64,000 nt of DNA from Lampris incognitus (lineage: Eukaryota > Chordata > Actinopteri > Lampriformes > Lampridae), in NCBI RefSeq assembly GCF_029633865.1, contig NC_079221.1, positions 221,001 through 285,000 of the forward strand, written 5' to 3'. The notes under the pieces were generated by a model, which had not been told where the DNA came from, ran no database searches, and saw nothing but the letters and a program-made list of their open reading frames with translations. Of this stretch, positions 1 through 9,411 are shown piece after piece; the first letter of the stretch is position 1; the number at the start of each line of letters is the position of its first letter. The position numbers were made by a program, and so were the translations under genes.

Positions 1-380
1 ACACTACCGTTCAAAAGTTTGGGATCACCCAAACAATTTTGTGTTTTCCATGAAAAGTCACACTTATTCACCACCATACGTTGTGAAATGAATAGAAAAT
101 AGAGTCAAGACATTGACAAGGTTAGAAATAATGATTTGTATTTGAAATAAGATTTTTTTTACATCAAACTTTGCTTTCGTCAAAGAATCCTCCATTTGCA
201 GCAATTACAGCATTGCAGACCTTTGGCATTCTAGCTGTTAATTTGTTGAGGTAATCTGGAGAAATTGCACCCCACGCTTCCAGAAGCAGCTCCCACAAGT
301 TGGATTGGTTGGATGGGCACTTCTTTGAGCAGATTGAGTTTCTGGAGCAACACATTTGTGGGGTCAATTAAACGCTCAAA

Positions 381-668
381 ATGGCCAGAAAAAGAGAACT
401 TTCATCTGAAACTCGACAGTCTATTCTTGTTCTTAGAAATGAAGGCTATTCCATGCGAGAAATTGCTAAGAAATTGAAGATTTCCTACACCGGTGTGTAC
501 TACTCCCTTCAGAGGACAGCACAAACAGGCTCTAACCAGAGTAGAAAAAGAAGTGGGAGGCCGCGTTGCACAACTGAGCAAGAAGATAAGTACATTAGAG
601 TCTCTAGTTTGAGAAACAGACGCCTCACAGGTCCCCAACTGGCATCTTCATTAAATAGTACCTGTTAG
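381..668 (+). pseudogene. Tc1-like transposase N-terminus, left arm
   Basis: The frame begins MARKRELSSETR and continues through a paired-like helix-turn-helix (MREIAKKLKISYTGVYYSLQ, about residues 25-45) and a basic GRPR hook near residue 59. It stops at the palindrome junction after about 95 residues, where a full Tc1 transposase has about 340. It could at most give a DNA-binding fragment. There is no evidence of expression. Confidence 0.85.
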
Positions 669-819
669 AGCCTGTTTGTGCTGTCCTCTGAAGGGAGTAG
701 TACACATCGGTGTAGGAAATCTTCAATTTCTTAGCAATTTCTCGCATGGAATAGCCTTCATTTCTAAGAACAAGAATAGACTGTCGAGTTTCAGATGAAA
801 GTTCTCTTTTTCTGGCCAT
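625..819 (-). pseudogene. Tc1-like transposase N-terminus, right arm (inverted copy)
   Basis: The minus-strand frame repeats the first ~52 residues of the left-arm fragment with one visible change (G to D in ISYTDVYY). It then reads through the junction into antisense sequence and ends after 64 residues. It lacks the second helix-turn-helix and the whole catalytic domain. Confidence 0.85.
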
Positions 820-1305
820 TTTGAGCGTTTAATTGACCCCACAAATGTGATGCTCCAGAAACTCAATCTGCTCAAAGAAGTGCCCATCCAACCAATCCAA
901 CTTGTGGGAGCTGCTTCTGGAAGCGTGGGGTGCAATTTCTCCAGATTACCTCAACAAATTAACAGCTAGAATGCCAAAGGTCTGCAATGCTGTAATTGCT
1001 GCAAATGGAGGATTCTTTGACAAAAGCAAAGTTTGATGTAAAAAAAATCTTATTTCAAATACAAATCATTATTTCTAACCTTGTCAATGTCTTGACTCTA
1101 TTTTCTATTCATTTCACAACATATGGTGGTGAATAAGTGTGACTTTTCATGGAAAACACGAAATTGTTTGGGTGATCCCAAACTTTTGAACGGTAGTGTA
1201 TATGCAAGGCAGTCCCCCTTACGGGAGGCCTGTGCAACCCAGACCGAGGTGGATCCCTAGACCCATAAGATAAAAATAAATGGTGGGTGGACTGGGGAGC
1301 CTGGA

Positions 1306-1368
1306 GCGGGACTTGAGCCCTGATCTCCCGTGTCTGGGCCTACCTGACCGAGCTAGACAGTCCTGCCA
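1306..1368 (-). other. tRNA-like module in PLE 5' region
   Basis: Read on the minus strand there is an A-box-like TAGCTCGGTCAGG followed at tRNA-like distance by a B-box-like GGCTCAAGTCCC. It does not form a complete tRNA with an aminoacyl stem, so I treat it as a tRNA-derived relic or internal pol III promoter-like module. Confidence 0.4.
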
Positions 1369-1672
1369 CGTTACGGACACAACCACCATTCCAAGTCAAT
1401 CAACCATCTTTACCCATTGAGGGGACTAGTTAAGATACCATAGGCCAGTGCAAACTAAGTCATTTATTGACCCACTGAACCCCAACCCCAACCCAACCCT
1501 AATCCAGCCGGTGCCACGGATCTGAACTCCCCCTGCAATTCAGATCATCCTGAAACCTCAAGTAAAAACTACCTCCACATTCTCTCACCATATCAGATCC
1601 CATCTTTATTTAGTCTCTTTCCCCACTCCATTTCACCACAAACAAAAACAAAAAATTGCTTGCCTGCCTGCC

Positions 1673-1733
1673 TCATGCGGGACTTTAACCCGGACCTCCT
1701 GGCTGGCGAGCAGGTGCCTTGCTCATCACACCA
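1673..1733 (-). other. Second tRNA-like module in PLE 5' region
   Basis: The minus strand shows GGGTTAAAGTCCC, a B-box or T-arm look-alike, preceded by TGGTGTGATGAGCAAGG at tRNA-like spacing. It resembles the module at 9193-9252, beyond the second PLE copy, suggesting a repeated component of this element family. Confidence 0.35.
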
Positions 1734-1992
1734 CATAAACCAGGGAATATATTCACACACAAACAGTTATACCCCTCTAGTTTGCCCTTCCTCCTTCCTC
1801 CCCTTCCTGAGTCAAGGACCAATCAGAAAACGACATATCCTGTCCCTCCAAAATTCAAAGAATAATTATCGTATGATGGACGAGCAACTGGACTACAACC
1901 AGGCTGATTGGACACAGTGATCCCGGAAGGGGAGGGGGCTCCCTCACCTACAGAATTTACATATACACCTTGGCTTGTCCATTCTGCTTTTT

Positions 1993-2032
1993 CACCTCTG
2001 ATGAAGCAACGTAAGTTGCGAAACGTTAGGTG
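1993..2032 (+). ncRNA. Hammerhead ribozyme motif (type I-like)
   Basis: CACCT (1993-1997) pairs with AGGTG (2028-2032) as stem I. The conserved core CTGATGA is at 1998-2004. GCAAC/GTTGC with a GTAA loop forms stem II (2006-2019, after one unpaired A). GAA follows at 2020-2022. The self-complementary ACGT (2023-2026) would form stem III, most likely between two molecules because it has no loop. The predicted cut follows U2027. Hammerheads of this minimal kind are known from Penelope-like elements, where they lie in the pLTR, which fits the position upstream of the RT frames. Confidence 0.8.
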
Positions 2033-2174
2033 TTTTAACCTCACTGCGTTTTAATCTTGCTCCTTGTTTTTACCCTTTCCTTTAAAAGTCGTGCTTTTAC
2101 TTCTTTTATCGGATAATTGGCTTTTAAATCCTCGTAATAAAGTTAGCTATTAAACGACGGTGGAGGGTTCCTCC

Positions 2175-2445
2175 TCTCAGCCACTCACCCGGAAACATCG
2201 AGGAAAGCCCAAGAAGGCAACCAGGATGCCAGGCAAGCCCGAGAAGGTGACCAGGAGGCCTGGCCGTAGCATACTGAGCCACTCACCCGGAAACATCGAG
2301 GAAAGCCCAAGGAGGCAACCAGGATGCCAGGCAAACCCAAGAAGGTGACCAGGATGCCGGGCCGAGGCATAATGAGCCAATCACCCGGAAACATCGAGGA
2401 AAGCCAAAGGAGGCGACCAGGACGCCGGGCCGAGGCATACTGAGG
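2175..2445 (+). repeat. 98-bp tandem repeat, about 2.7 copies
   Basis: The string CCACTCACCCGGAAACATCG recurs at 2181, 2279 and, with one change, 2377, giving a 98-bp period. It sits between the hammerhead motif and the first coding region of the PLE and ends near ATACTGAGGTAGGAG. Confidence 0.85.
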
Positions 2446-2518
2446 TAGGAGCCTAATACCCGTCTAATTCCTCTTTTATTCCAGGAGCAGAACTACGCAT
2501 TGGAGTTAACAGGTATGA

Positions 2519-2887
2519 ATGGACAGCCAACACACAGAACACACACAAACAAATTCAATCCACAACCACTCATGTCCCTCACCATACACCCAAAATATAG
2601 ATCACGACACACGCGCGCACACGCACACATCGCCTCACATACAGACCAGGTATCCTCAGACACACACACAATCTCTGCAACCACCCACTTATACACTTAC
2701 TGAACCACCCACCACAGAAACTAGACACAACAGCAAACAATATTTCAAGTTTATTCAGGCCACACATCACAAACACATCATTGATGGGGCCATAGCTACG
2801 AAAACATTTCCCCCTGGTATGATGAGACAAGTCAACAGACTAACTGACTTCATCAAACCAGCAGCCCCCACAGCACACACGCAATAG
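2519..2887 (+). CDS. PLE 5' open reading frame fragment
   Basis: A 122-residue frame is rich in Thr and His at its start. It then has a protein-like block YFKFIQATHHKHIIDG and GMMRQVNRLTDFIKP. Immediately after the stop, another frame reads as DPLALQIAIGWARRRYG, suggesting one decayed N-terminal domain of the retroelement protein. I know no named domain for it. It sits 5' of and collinear with the SGNH-like and RT frames. Confidence 0.5.
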   Translation: MDSQHTEHTQTNSIHNHSCPSPYTQNIDHDTRAHTHTSPHIQTRYPQTHTQSLQPPTYTLTEPPTTETRHNSKQYFKFIQATHHKHIIDGAIATKTFPPGMMRQVNRLTDFIKPAAPTAHTQ

Positions 2888-3245
2888 AGTCGTGGACAAC
2901 ACAATCACCTGGATGGAAAACAACATGGCCATTTTACAATATCATTACTGAGCCACTATTGCATCTCTCACCGACACACCCAAAGATCCCCTAGCCCTCC
3001 AGATTGCTATTGGTTGGGCTAGGAAGAGATATGGCCAAAAGCTCAAACAAGAAACCATTCACACAGTAGAACACATATTAGACATTCACCAACACAATCA
3101 TACACCAGCCGATTCACAACCCTCCCCTCTTCCTGCCGCTCATCACACACTCACCAACAACAAACAACCTCTGCCATCTATCCAAGGGGGGAAAGAAGAA
3201 GACTTTCCATCCCCACCGACGGCAAAAGCCCCATATAAACTTTCA

Positions 3246-3893
3246 TTGTACCTAGGTCCCCGCAGCTCCCTCTCCGAAGAAATCGCCCACCCCAGATCAA
3301 TTGCCCCAATAAACCAACACTCACCACTCACACAGATGATGGCAACCTGCCAAACAGCAGACCAGCCAAAGAAGTCGCCACAGTACGTACAGGAACATTC
3401 AACTGATCACTTAAACCCACAGCTCTCTCCAGTCCTTCCACTCATCACAAAACACACAACACCTCAAACAACCCCAACATCCGCCACCCAACCCCGTGGC
3501 GGACCATTAAAACCGCCGACTGCCGTGCAGGAGATCGAGGTTCAGGTCCACACACCACCCCAGATACCACCACCACACAGTACCCCGGACTTTGCAACAA
3601 CTACTTTGAACAGGTCCCTTTGTAAGTCTAACGTGGTTGTGATGACTGAGGACTCAATTTTTCCCCTCTGTTTATCCCCTACAGATTTCCCCGGCAGGCG
3701 GTCTGACTTGGTTGGGCAACAGACCTCTCCCAGCCATCTCAAAAAAATACAGGGTGAAGGTGAAACCACCATGATGAGCGGGACTCAGAAGGTCGATATG
3801 GCCGCAAAAAGAGCACATTCTGAACCCTCTACCCAACAAGATTGTGGGGCCTTGCTGCCTGACCACCCTGGTCCACTAGCCGGGACATTTTAA
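3246..3893 (+). CDS. PLE Pro/Thr-rich N-terminal region
   Basis: A 215-residue frame is rich in Pro, Thr, Ser and Gln with no recognisable fold. Its stop (TAA, 3891-3893) is the only stop separating it from the SGNH-like frame, which continues in the same phase to 4523. The two were therefore probably one reading frame, with this segment as a flexible N-terminal linker. Function unknown. Confidence 0.45.
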   Translation: MYLGPRSSLSEEIAHPRSIAPINQHSPLTQMMATCQTADQPKKSPQYVQEHSTDHLNPQLSPVLPLITKHTTPQTTPTSATQPRGGPLKPPTAVQEIEVQVHTPPQIPPPHSTPDFATTTLNRSLCKSNVVVMTEDSIFPLCLSPTDFPGRRSDLVGQQTSPSHLKKIQGEGETTMMSGTQKVDMAAKRAHSEPSTQQDCGALLPDHPGPLAGTF

Positions 3894-4523
3894 ATAGACA
3901 ATCAACATCCGACACACCCTCCATCCCCTACCAGACCATCTCCCCGGGTACAAGATACACCCCTCCGCCAGACTCAATTCAAACCGACCTACCACTTAGC
4001 AAGACCACACCGTAAAATACAAGACTGGCACTTTAAACTCCGTAAACCTATCATTATTCTAGGTGATTCAAACATCAATAGGATCCCCCCTCACCACAAT
4101 CCCAAAATACAACTCGACAGTTATCCAGGAGCCAACATGTATAAATTTCTTAAAATATGTGAAAAGACACCGGTTAACCCATCTACCAAGATCACAGTAT
4201 TTTCAATTGGACTCAATAACAAGGACCAGGACCTAAAACAAACCTCAATAAAGCAGTTCAGAGCACTTTACAGACAGGCCAAATTCACCTTCCCAAATGC
4301 GGATATTTACTTCCCAATTATAAATTACTCCTCACGTCCCACAACAATCCAACAGGACAATCTGAAACTCATTAATAATACCATAGCCATACACTTCCCC
4401 TTCCTGGCAGAAATCCCACACAACACCTTCACTACGGAAACAGACAACATCCACTGGACAGCATCCACAGCCCACAACATCTTCAAATATTGGTGCAAGC
4501 AATTAAATTTACTCTCAGCCTGA
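3894..4523 (+). CDS. SGNH/GDSL-hydrolase-like domain of the PLE
   Basis: The frame carries KPIIILGDSNINRIP at 4044-4088, matching block I of SGNH hydrolases with the nucleophilic Ser in GDSN. SYPGANMYKF is a block-II-like Gly. VFSIGLNNKDQ is a block-III-like segment with Gly and Asn. DNIHWTASTAHNIFKYW resembles block V with the Asp-x-x-His pair. Order and spacing are as expected for an esterase-like domain of about 150 residues. Such domains are known in CR1 ORF1 proteins and in some giant Athena-type PLEs of rotifers. No active enzyme can be inferred from this copy. Confidence 0.6.
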   Translation: MDNQHPTHPPSPTRPSPRVQDTPLRQTQFKPTYHLARPHRKIQDWHFKLRKPIIILGDSNINRIPPHHNPKIQLDSYPGANMYKFLKICEKTPVNPSTKITVFSIGLNNKDQDLKQTSIKQFRALYRQAKFTFPNADIYFPIINYSSRPTTIQQDNLKLINNTIAIHFPFLAEIPHNTFTTETDNIHWTASTAHNIFKYWCKQLNLLSA

Positions 4524-5072
4524 ACCCTAACCCGGCACAGGACAAATACACCCCAGAACCGCAACCAGACATACAACAATATTTAATGGAGGCTAACAGA
4601 CAACTAAACAACACAACCTACTATAGACCCCTGGACAATACAATACAACCCCAGACTCAAATCCAAATCCGGACCATTATTCGATTATTATATGGCAAAA
4701 AATATATTACAGCCAAACAAAAATACTTTCTATTCGGACCAGATAACCCACGACCCCGCTATTTTTATCTCCTACCAAAAATCCACAAACAACCACAGAC
4801 TTGGACCATTCCCTCTGAGGTTCCTCCCAGTCGCCCCATAGTCTCAGATTGCAATAGCGCCACCTACCATATTAGCCAATACATCGACCACTTCTTGGGC
4901 CCCCTCTCTACCCAGCACCCCAGCTACATCAAAGATACATACCACTTCCTAGAAATCATCCGTTCCATGGCTGTCTCCGCCAACGCCTATTTATTCACAA
5001 TGGACATTGACAGCCTGTACACCAACATTAATACACAACTAGGTCTACAAGTCATTTCATCCATTTTTTTTC
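4490..5072 (+). pseudogene. PLE reverse transcriptase, N-terminal half
   Basis: The frame shows YFYLLPKIHK and RPIVSDCNSATYHISQYID (fingers region), then YLFTMDIDSLYTNI, which is RT motif A with its catalytic Asp. These are the Penelope forms of these motifs. Translation loses the family pattern at the T-run 5063-5070; downstream the RT continues in another frame. The short overlap with the SGNH-like frame (4490-4523) implies a frame change between the two. Confidence 0.8.
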
Positions 5073-6708
5073 TCATAATCTGGAAAATAAACGACCAGAT
5101 CAGGAAATCCTCCAACTCCTCAAATTATGTCTTAACAACGATTTTCTTTTCAATAATCAGTTTTATCTCCAGGTGAATGGGACAGCCATGGGCCAGAGAT
5201 TCGCACCATCCTATGCCAACCTATACATGAGTGAATGGGAGCGAGAGGCCTTGGACAAATGCCCCCTAAAACCCACCCTCTACCTCCGGTTTTTAGACGA
5301 TATTTTTGGAATCTGGCCACATGACCTGACAAAATTCTCAGACTTCACCCATGTTCTTAATAATCATCATCCCTCCATCAAACTCAAACATACCATAGAA
5401 CTAGAACAAATCAACTTCCTCGACACTACAGTTTATTTCAGGCCACTCAACACTACCCAGAAAACACTTAAGACCAAAGTTTATTTCAGACCAACGGACA
5501 CACACTCATTATTACATAAATATAGTTACCATCCAAAACATACTTTTAAAGGCATAGTCAAATTACAACTCATCCGCTTCCACCGCATTTGCTCAGACAT
5601 TTCAGATTTTCACTCAGCCACCAATATCCTATTCAAAAGCCTCCGTAAACGAGCTATTCCAAACACTTTCTCCGCACCATTAAAAATAACACCTTGGCTT
5701 CTCTCGCTCCCTTTCGCTCACCCCCCCCACCAGCCCCAGCCCCCGCCAGCCCAGGTTCCCGGATCCGAGCTGCCTCCACCCCCTTCCCCCTACCTGTACC
5801 AAGGTCTGTATCCTCTTCCCAGTCCCGACATCCCTTCCCACCCTCAGCCTGATCTTAACCACTGCCCTGACCCCCACCCCCATCCTCATCCTAACATTAA
5901 CCACCTCCCTGACCCTCAGCCTAATCCCAACCCCCTCCCCTACCCTTGCCCTAATCCCAATCCTCTCCCCTACCCTAACCCGGAACCCCTCCCCCACCCT
6001 TACCCTGAACCCAACCTCTCCCCCTACCTGAATAAGGGTCTGTATCCCAGCGCCCCTGTAGAGAGAGGCAGCTTGGACCCACAACACACCGCCATAATTA
6101 GTTCACACCTCAACCATATCACATCACCACATCTCATACCTCTCATCTCCACCTTTTCACATAAAATAACCAGTCTTCACCATGCCATAAAGAACAATTT
6201 CTCCAGTTTACAGTCTCAGCACCCGACTTTCCACAACAATAACATCATTTCAGCTTACAGGAAGAACAAGAGCCTCCACAACATACTTATCAGATCCCAA
6301 TTCTCAGATGACAGATCCATACCAAAACCACACTACAGTCACTACTACAGAAACAGAAAATACATCCACAACCCACACACCAACACATCTTTTCCAACCT
6401 TAGGCTCATTCTCCATCAACACCACAAACATCATCTACATCATTACATGCACCCTCTGTAATAAACACTACATCGGAGAAACTCAACACTCACTTCACAC
6501 CCGACTCTCACAACACATGCGTAACATCGGGGAAGGCAAACTTCAGACCCCTCTAGTCACACACTTCCAAACGCACCCCTCCACCCACCTCATTATCTCT
6601 GGCCTTGAAAATAACTATCACTGGACCGTGGGGCAGAGGAAAAGAGCCGAAAAACAGTGGATCCACAGGCTCGGGGTGACCACGCCGGGAGGCCTCAATG
6701 ATGATTAA
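5073..6708 (+). CDS. PLE reverse transcriptase C-terminal half, Pro-rich linker and GIY-YIG endonuclease
   Basis: The open frame (first Met at 5173) begins with VNGTAMGQRFAPSYANLYM (motif B). RFLDDIFGIW is motif C with the catalytic Asp pair. Thumb-like KVYFRPTDTHSLLH and SYHPKHTFKGI follow. About 110 residues (5720-6030) are a Pro/Asn/Leu-rich linker encoded by C-rich, CCCTAA-like repeats. The C-terminus is a GIY-YIG nuclease: IIYIITCTLCNKHYIGETQ, then HTRLSQHM, an RAEKQWIH block with the catalytic Glu, and GGLNDD. In PLEs this endonuclease makes the nick that primes target-primed reverse transcription. This half has no internal stop. Confidence 0.9.
5720..6030 (+). repeat. C-rich CCCTAA-like degenerate repeat inside the PLE ORF
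   Basis: The strand is dominated by variants of CCCTAACCC, CCCTACCC and CCCCAACC with almost no G. It encodes a Pro-rich linker between the RT and the GIY-YIG domain. The same region in the second copy (7920-8040) has expanded differently, including CCTAATCCTAACCCTAACCC. Confidence 0.7.
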
Positions 6709-7302
6709 TTGTGCCGCCCCCTGGTGTGGTCGTCCTGGACCCCACACCGTAGACTTGTTGCACAGCCCTCCCCTCCTTTTTAACTCTATTGTGTATTTAT
6801 TTACCTATTTATGTGTATATGTATCTGTGTATATAGGTATGTATATATGTATGTATGTGTGTATATATACCCCCCCCAATGTATTACCCATTTATCTATC
6901 ATCCCTTGAATCTACTCCTTTTATGACCGGAGGGACGCCTTGTACCCAAAATTACTCCTTTTTACTATGATATCAATGTTATTATGAATGTGGGATTTTA
7001 GAACAGAGAGTCAGGACACAGGCTATTTTATGGCACGTTTTTTTAATAAATTTTTTTTTACTAACCCTTGGTTTTATGCATTTGATTGTTATTTTGATGC
7101 TTTATGTGTGGCACTTGTTTTTAAGCACTTACTGATATGAGCACTTACCTGCCATCCTGACCCCTCTGTTTCTTAATTATTTATAGATTTATAAATGTAA
7201 ATTTATGGCTGCGTGGGAGTGTGCATGTGTAAATATGTTCATGCATGTGTATGTATATATATATATGCATGTATGAGTGTATGTGCATGTATGTATATAT
7301 AT
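6709..7302 (+). repeat. PLE 3' untranslated region with TATG-rich microsatellites
   Basis: AT-rich sequence with runs of TATG/TATA at about 6785-6870 and 7225-7302 and no coding signal beyond short chance frames. It ends where the second PLE copy begins with the repeated 5' terminal sequence. Confidence 0.6.
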
Positions 7303-7357
7303 ATGCAAGGCCTGTGCAACCCAGACCGAGGTGGATCCCTAGACCCATAAGATAAGG

Positions 7358-7825
7358 TTGTTGTATATGAGCGAGTGGGAGCGAGAAGCCTTGGCCAAAT
7401 GCCCCCTACAACCATCCCTCTACCTCAGATATCTGGACGACATTTTAGGTATTTGGCCCCATGACATCTCACACTTTCCTGAATTCATCAATATTCTTAA
7501 TAACCACCACCCCTCCATCAAATTCAAACACACCATAGACTCAGAACAGATCAACTTCCTGGACACCACAGTTTTTTTCAGGCCATCCAACACAACACAC
7601 AAAACACTACAGACTAAAATTTACTTCAAACCGACGGATACACACGCCTTACTCCATAAATCCAGCTACCACCCCAAACACACATTCAAAGGAATTATCA
7701 AATCACAACTCATCCGCTTCTACCACATTTGCTCCAACATTACAGACTTTCACACCGCCACCAAAATTCTATTTCACAGACTCCGGTCCAGAGGCTATTT
7801 CAAACGTTTCCTCCGCTCCATCTAA
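7358..7825 (+). pseudogene. PLE reverse transcriptase fragment (copy 2)
   Basis: The frame shows YLRYLDDILGIWPHD (motif C) and the thumb pattern KIYFKPTDTHALLHKSSYHP. It is clearly the same family as copy 1, with roughly three quarters of residues alike by eye. It lacks motifs A and B and ends at a stop before the Pro-rich linker. Non-functional. Confidence 0.85.
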
Positions 7826-8629
7826 AACACCACCCTGGCATCTCTCGCTCATCTTACCCTTCTTCTCCACTCCAGGTCCCTGGGTCTGTGCCGCCTCGAC
7901 TTCCTTCCCCCTACCCGAACCAGGGTCTGTAGCCCCAGCCTACCCCCAACTCCCACCCCCCCATGCCTAATCCTAACCCTAACCCCCACCCCCACCTCCT
8001 CCCCTACCTGAACCAAGGTTTGTATCCCAACCCCCAACCCCTTGAGGATGGAGGCGGCTCAGGCCCACCACACACATACACACACACACCTAGAATACAC
8101 CATAACCCGTCCTCACCACCACAACTCATACCCCTTGTGTCCACCTTTTCACACAAAATTACAGCACTTCATTGTACAATTAAACACAACTTTGCCATAA
8201 TGCAGTCTCAACATCCAGCCTTTCATAATCATAAAATCATCTCAGCCTACAGAAAAACAAGAGCCTCCAGTCATTACTCACTAGATCCCAATTCTCTGAC
8301 CATAGACCCACACCCCAATTACAATATGGTCACCACTACAAAAATAGAAAATTCATCCAGAGTTCACATACCGGCAGAGCTTTCCCCACGCTAGGCTCTT
8401 TTTCTATCACACCCGCTTATCACAACAACTCTACAATATCAGGCAAGGTCGACTCAACTCCCCCCTGGTCAAACATTTCCAACTTCACCCCCCCCCCCCC
8501 CCACACTCATTTCACAGTTTCCGGTCTAGAAAACAACGACCGTTGGACCGGTGGGCAGAGAAAGAGAGCGGAGAGAATTTGGATCCACAGGCTCGGGACC
8601 ACCGTACCAGGAGGTCTTAATGATGATTG
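7826..8629 (+). pseudogene. Degenerate PLE linker and GIY-YIG region (copy 2)
   Basis: The C-rich linker (7900-8045) is followed by text parallel to copy 1 (LISTFSHKIT-like and ISAYRKTR-like segments) split over several frames. The nuclease core is badly damaged: the region of the GIY and YIG strands has collapsed and a poly-C run at about 8490-8503 disrupts the rest. The final block WIHRLGTTVPGGLNDD-like at 8579-8628 is still readable. Confidence 0.7.
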
Positions 8630-9180
8630 AAAGATGGCCAACCTGGCCTACCCACTCCTGGTATGGTTGTCCCTGGACCTACGATTTGGCTGCACTGACC
8701 CCCCTCTCTTAAGATCTTATATAATCTTGTCTAAATCTTGGCACGAGATGACAACCCCATATTTATTAATTAATAAAAAAAAATATTTTTTTACCCTTTT
8801 AATTATTTATGTTATTTGTTTTTTATTTATAAAATTTTGGGTAATTTTATCAGACTGGTTTGAGGGGATAAACTTTACTTATCGTTGCTGTGGTTTTATT
8901 AGAGCACTTAATTGCATGGTTTATTGAGTTACTTATGGTTTTTACTCCTATTAATTACTATTATTGTTATTTTAACTATGCTGGTGTGTCCTTTAATAGC
9001 ACTTTTTTTTATTTTAGCACTTATAATTTAACATTCAGCACTTACTCCTCCTGTAGCTTTGAGATTTTACCTTAGGATTTTACTTAAAGAAACTTATATT
9101 TTACCCGGGGTGTCCCTCTCGTCCAGGAATCCGTGCAGCCTCCCCTTTTAATCTAACTCTATTAGACCGCTCCTTCCTCT
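8630..9180. other. AT-rich 3' region of PLE copy 2, no gene seen
   Basis: Low-complexity T-rich sequence. Two chance frames here are hydrophobic only because of TTT/ATT codons; nothing resembles a protein family. Confidence 0.5.
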
Positions 9181-9192
9181 GCCCTTGTATTC

Positions 9193-9252
9193 TGTCTGGG
9201 GATTGAACCTTCGTCCCCGGCGGAAGGGACCACAGCCTTCTCCATCACACCA
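9193..9252 (-). other. tRNA-like module
   Basis: On the minus strand GAAGGTTCAATCCCCAGAC is a good T-arm or B-box look-alike, preceded at tRNA-like spacing by TGGTGTGATGGAGAAGG. It parallels the module at 1673-1733 in the first PLE copy. Confidence 0.4.
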
Positions 9253-9294
9253 TCCCCCAGATCAGTAGGCCAGTGCTAAATAAATATAATTTAT

Positions 9295-9392
9295 AACCCT
9301 TACCCAAAACCTAACCCTAACCCTAGGCCAGTGCAACCTAAGTCATCAATTGACCCCCTGAACCCTAATCCTAACCCCTAACCCTGGGTAAC
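9295..9392. repeat. Short CCCTAA telomere-like tracts
   Basis: CCTAACCCTAACCCTAGG occurs near 9311 and CTAATCCTAACCCCTAACCC near 9364, separated by the PLE-associated module TAGGCCAGTGCAACC. The tracts are interstitial and very short. Confidence 0.6.
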
Positions 9393-9411
9393 AGTGGAGG
9401 GTGCAACACAA

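Larger units (their letters stand above)
1..1200. mobile_element. Fold-back (palindromic) Tc1-like element
   Basis: The two ends are inverted copies of one another: the first ~60 bases match the reverse complement of the last ~60, and the right end finishes in the TA expected of a Tc1 target site. Each arm carries the same 5' part of a Tc1-like transposon, from terminal repeat to the paired helix-turn-helix of the transposase. The arms meet near 660-668, with the left arm longer. The DDE catalytic part is absent. The element therefore cannot move itself but keeps the ends a related transposase would recognise. The arms are nearly identical, so the inversion is probably recent or maintained by gene conversion. 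Confidence 0.88.
1201..7302 (+). mobile_element. Penelope-like element (PLE), long copy
   Basis: The body encodes a Penelope-type reverse transcriptase followed by a GIY-YIG endonuclease. The 5' region includes a hammerhead ribozyme motif, a 98-bp tandem repeat and tRNA-like modules. A near-copy of the first ~70 bases (TGCAAGG...CCCATAAGATAA) recurs at 7303, where a second, shortened copy begins. This partial tandem arrangement is typical of the terminal pLTR repeats of PLEs. The coding region has at least one in-frame stop (3891-3893), a frame change near 4490-4523 and a frameshift near a T-run at 5063-5070, so this copy is probably dead. Confidence 0.85.
7303..9411 (+). mobile_element. Second, internally deleted PLE copy
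   Basis: It starts with the terminal sequence seen at 1203 but jumps at about 7355 straight into RT motif B/C coding sequence, so the pLTR interior, ribozyme, SGNH-like region and most of the RT are missing. The downstream order (RT thumb, C-rich linker, degenerate GIY-YIG, AT-rich tail) follows copy 1. The end near 9411 is uncertain. It includes a module (TAGGCCAGTGCAACCTAAGTC) also found at 1441, so flanking terminal sequence is present there too. Confidence 0.75.

Noticed and set aside
5680-6087. Minus-strand frame of repeated Gly-Val-Arg text
   Set aside because: Antisense of the C-rich linker repeat in the PLE.
8634-9075. Hydrophobic frames resembling membrane proteins
   Set aside because: Phe/Ile/Leu-rich only because the PLE tail is T-rich.
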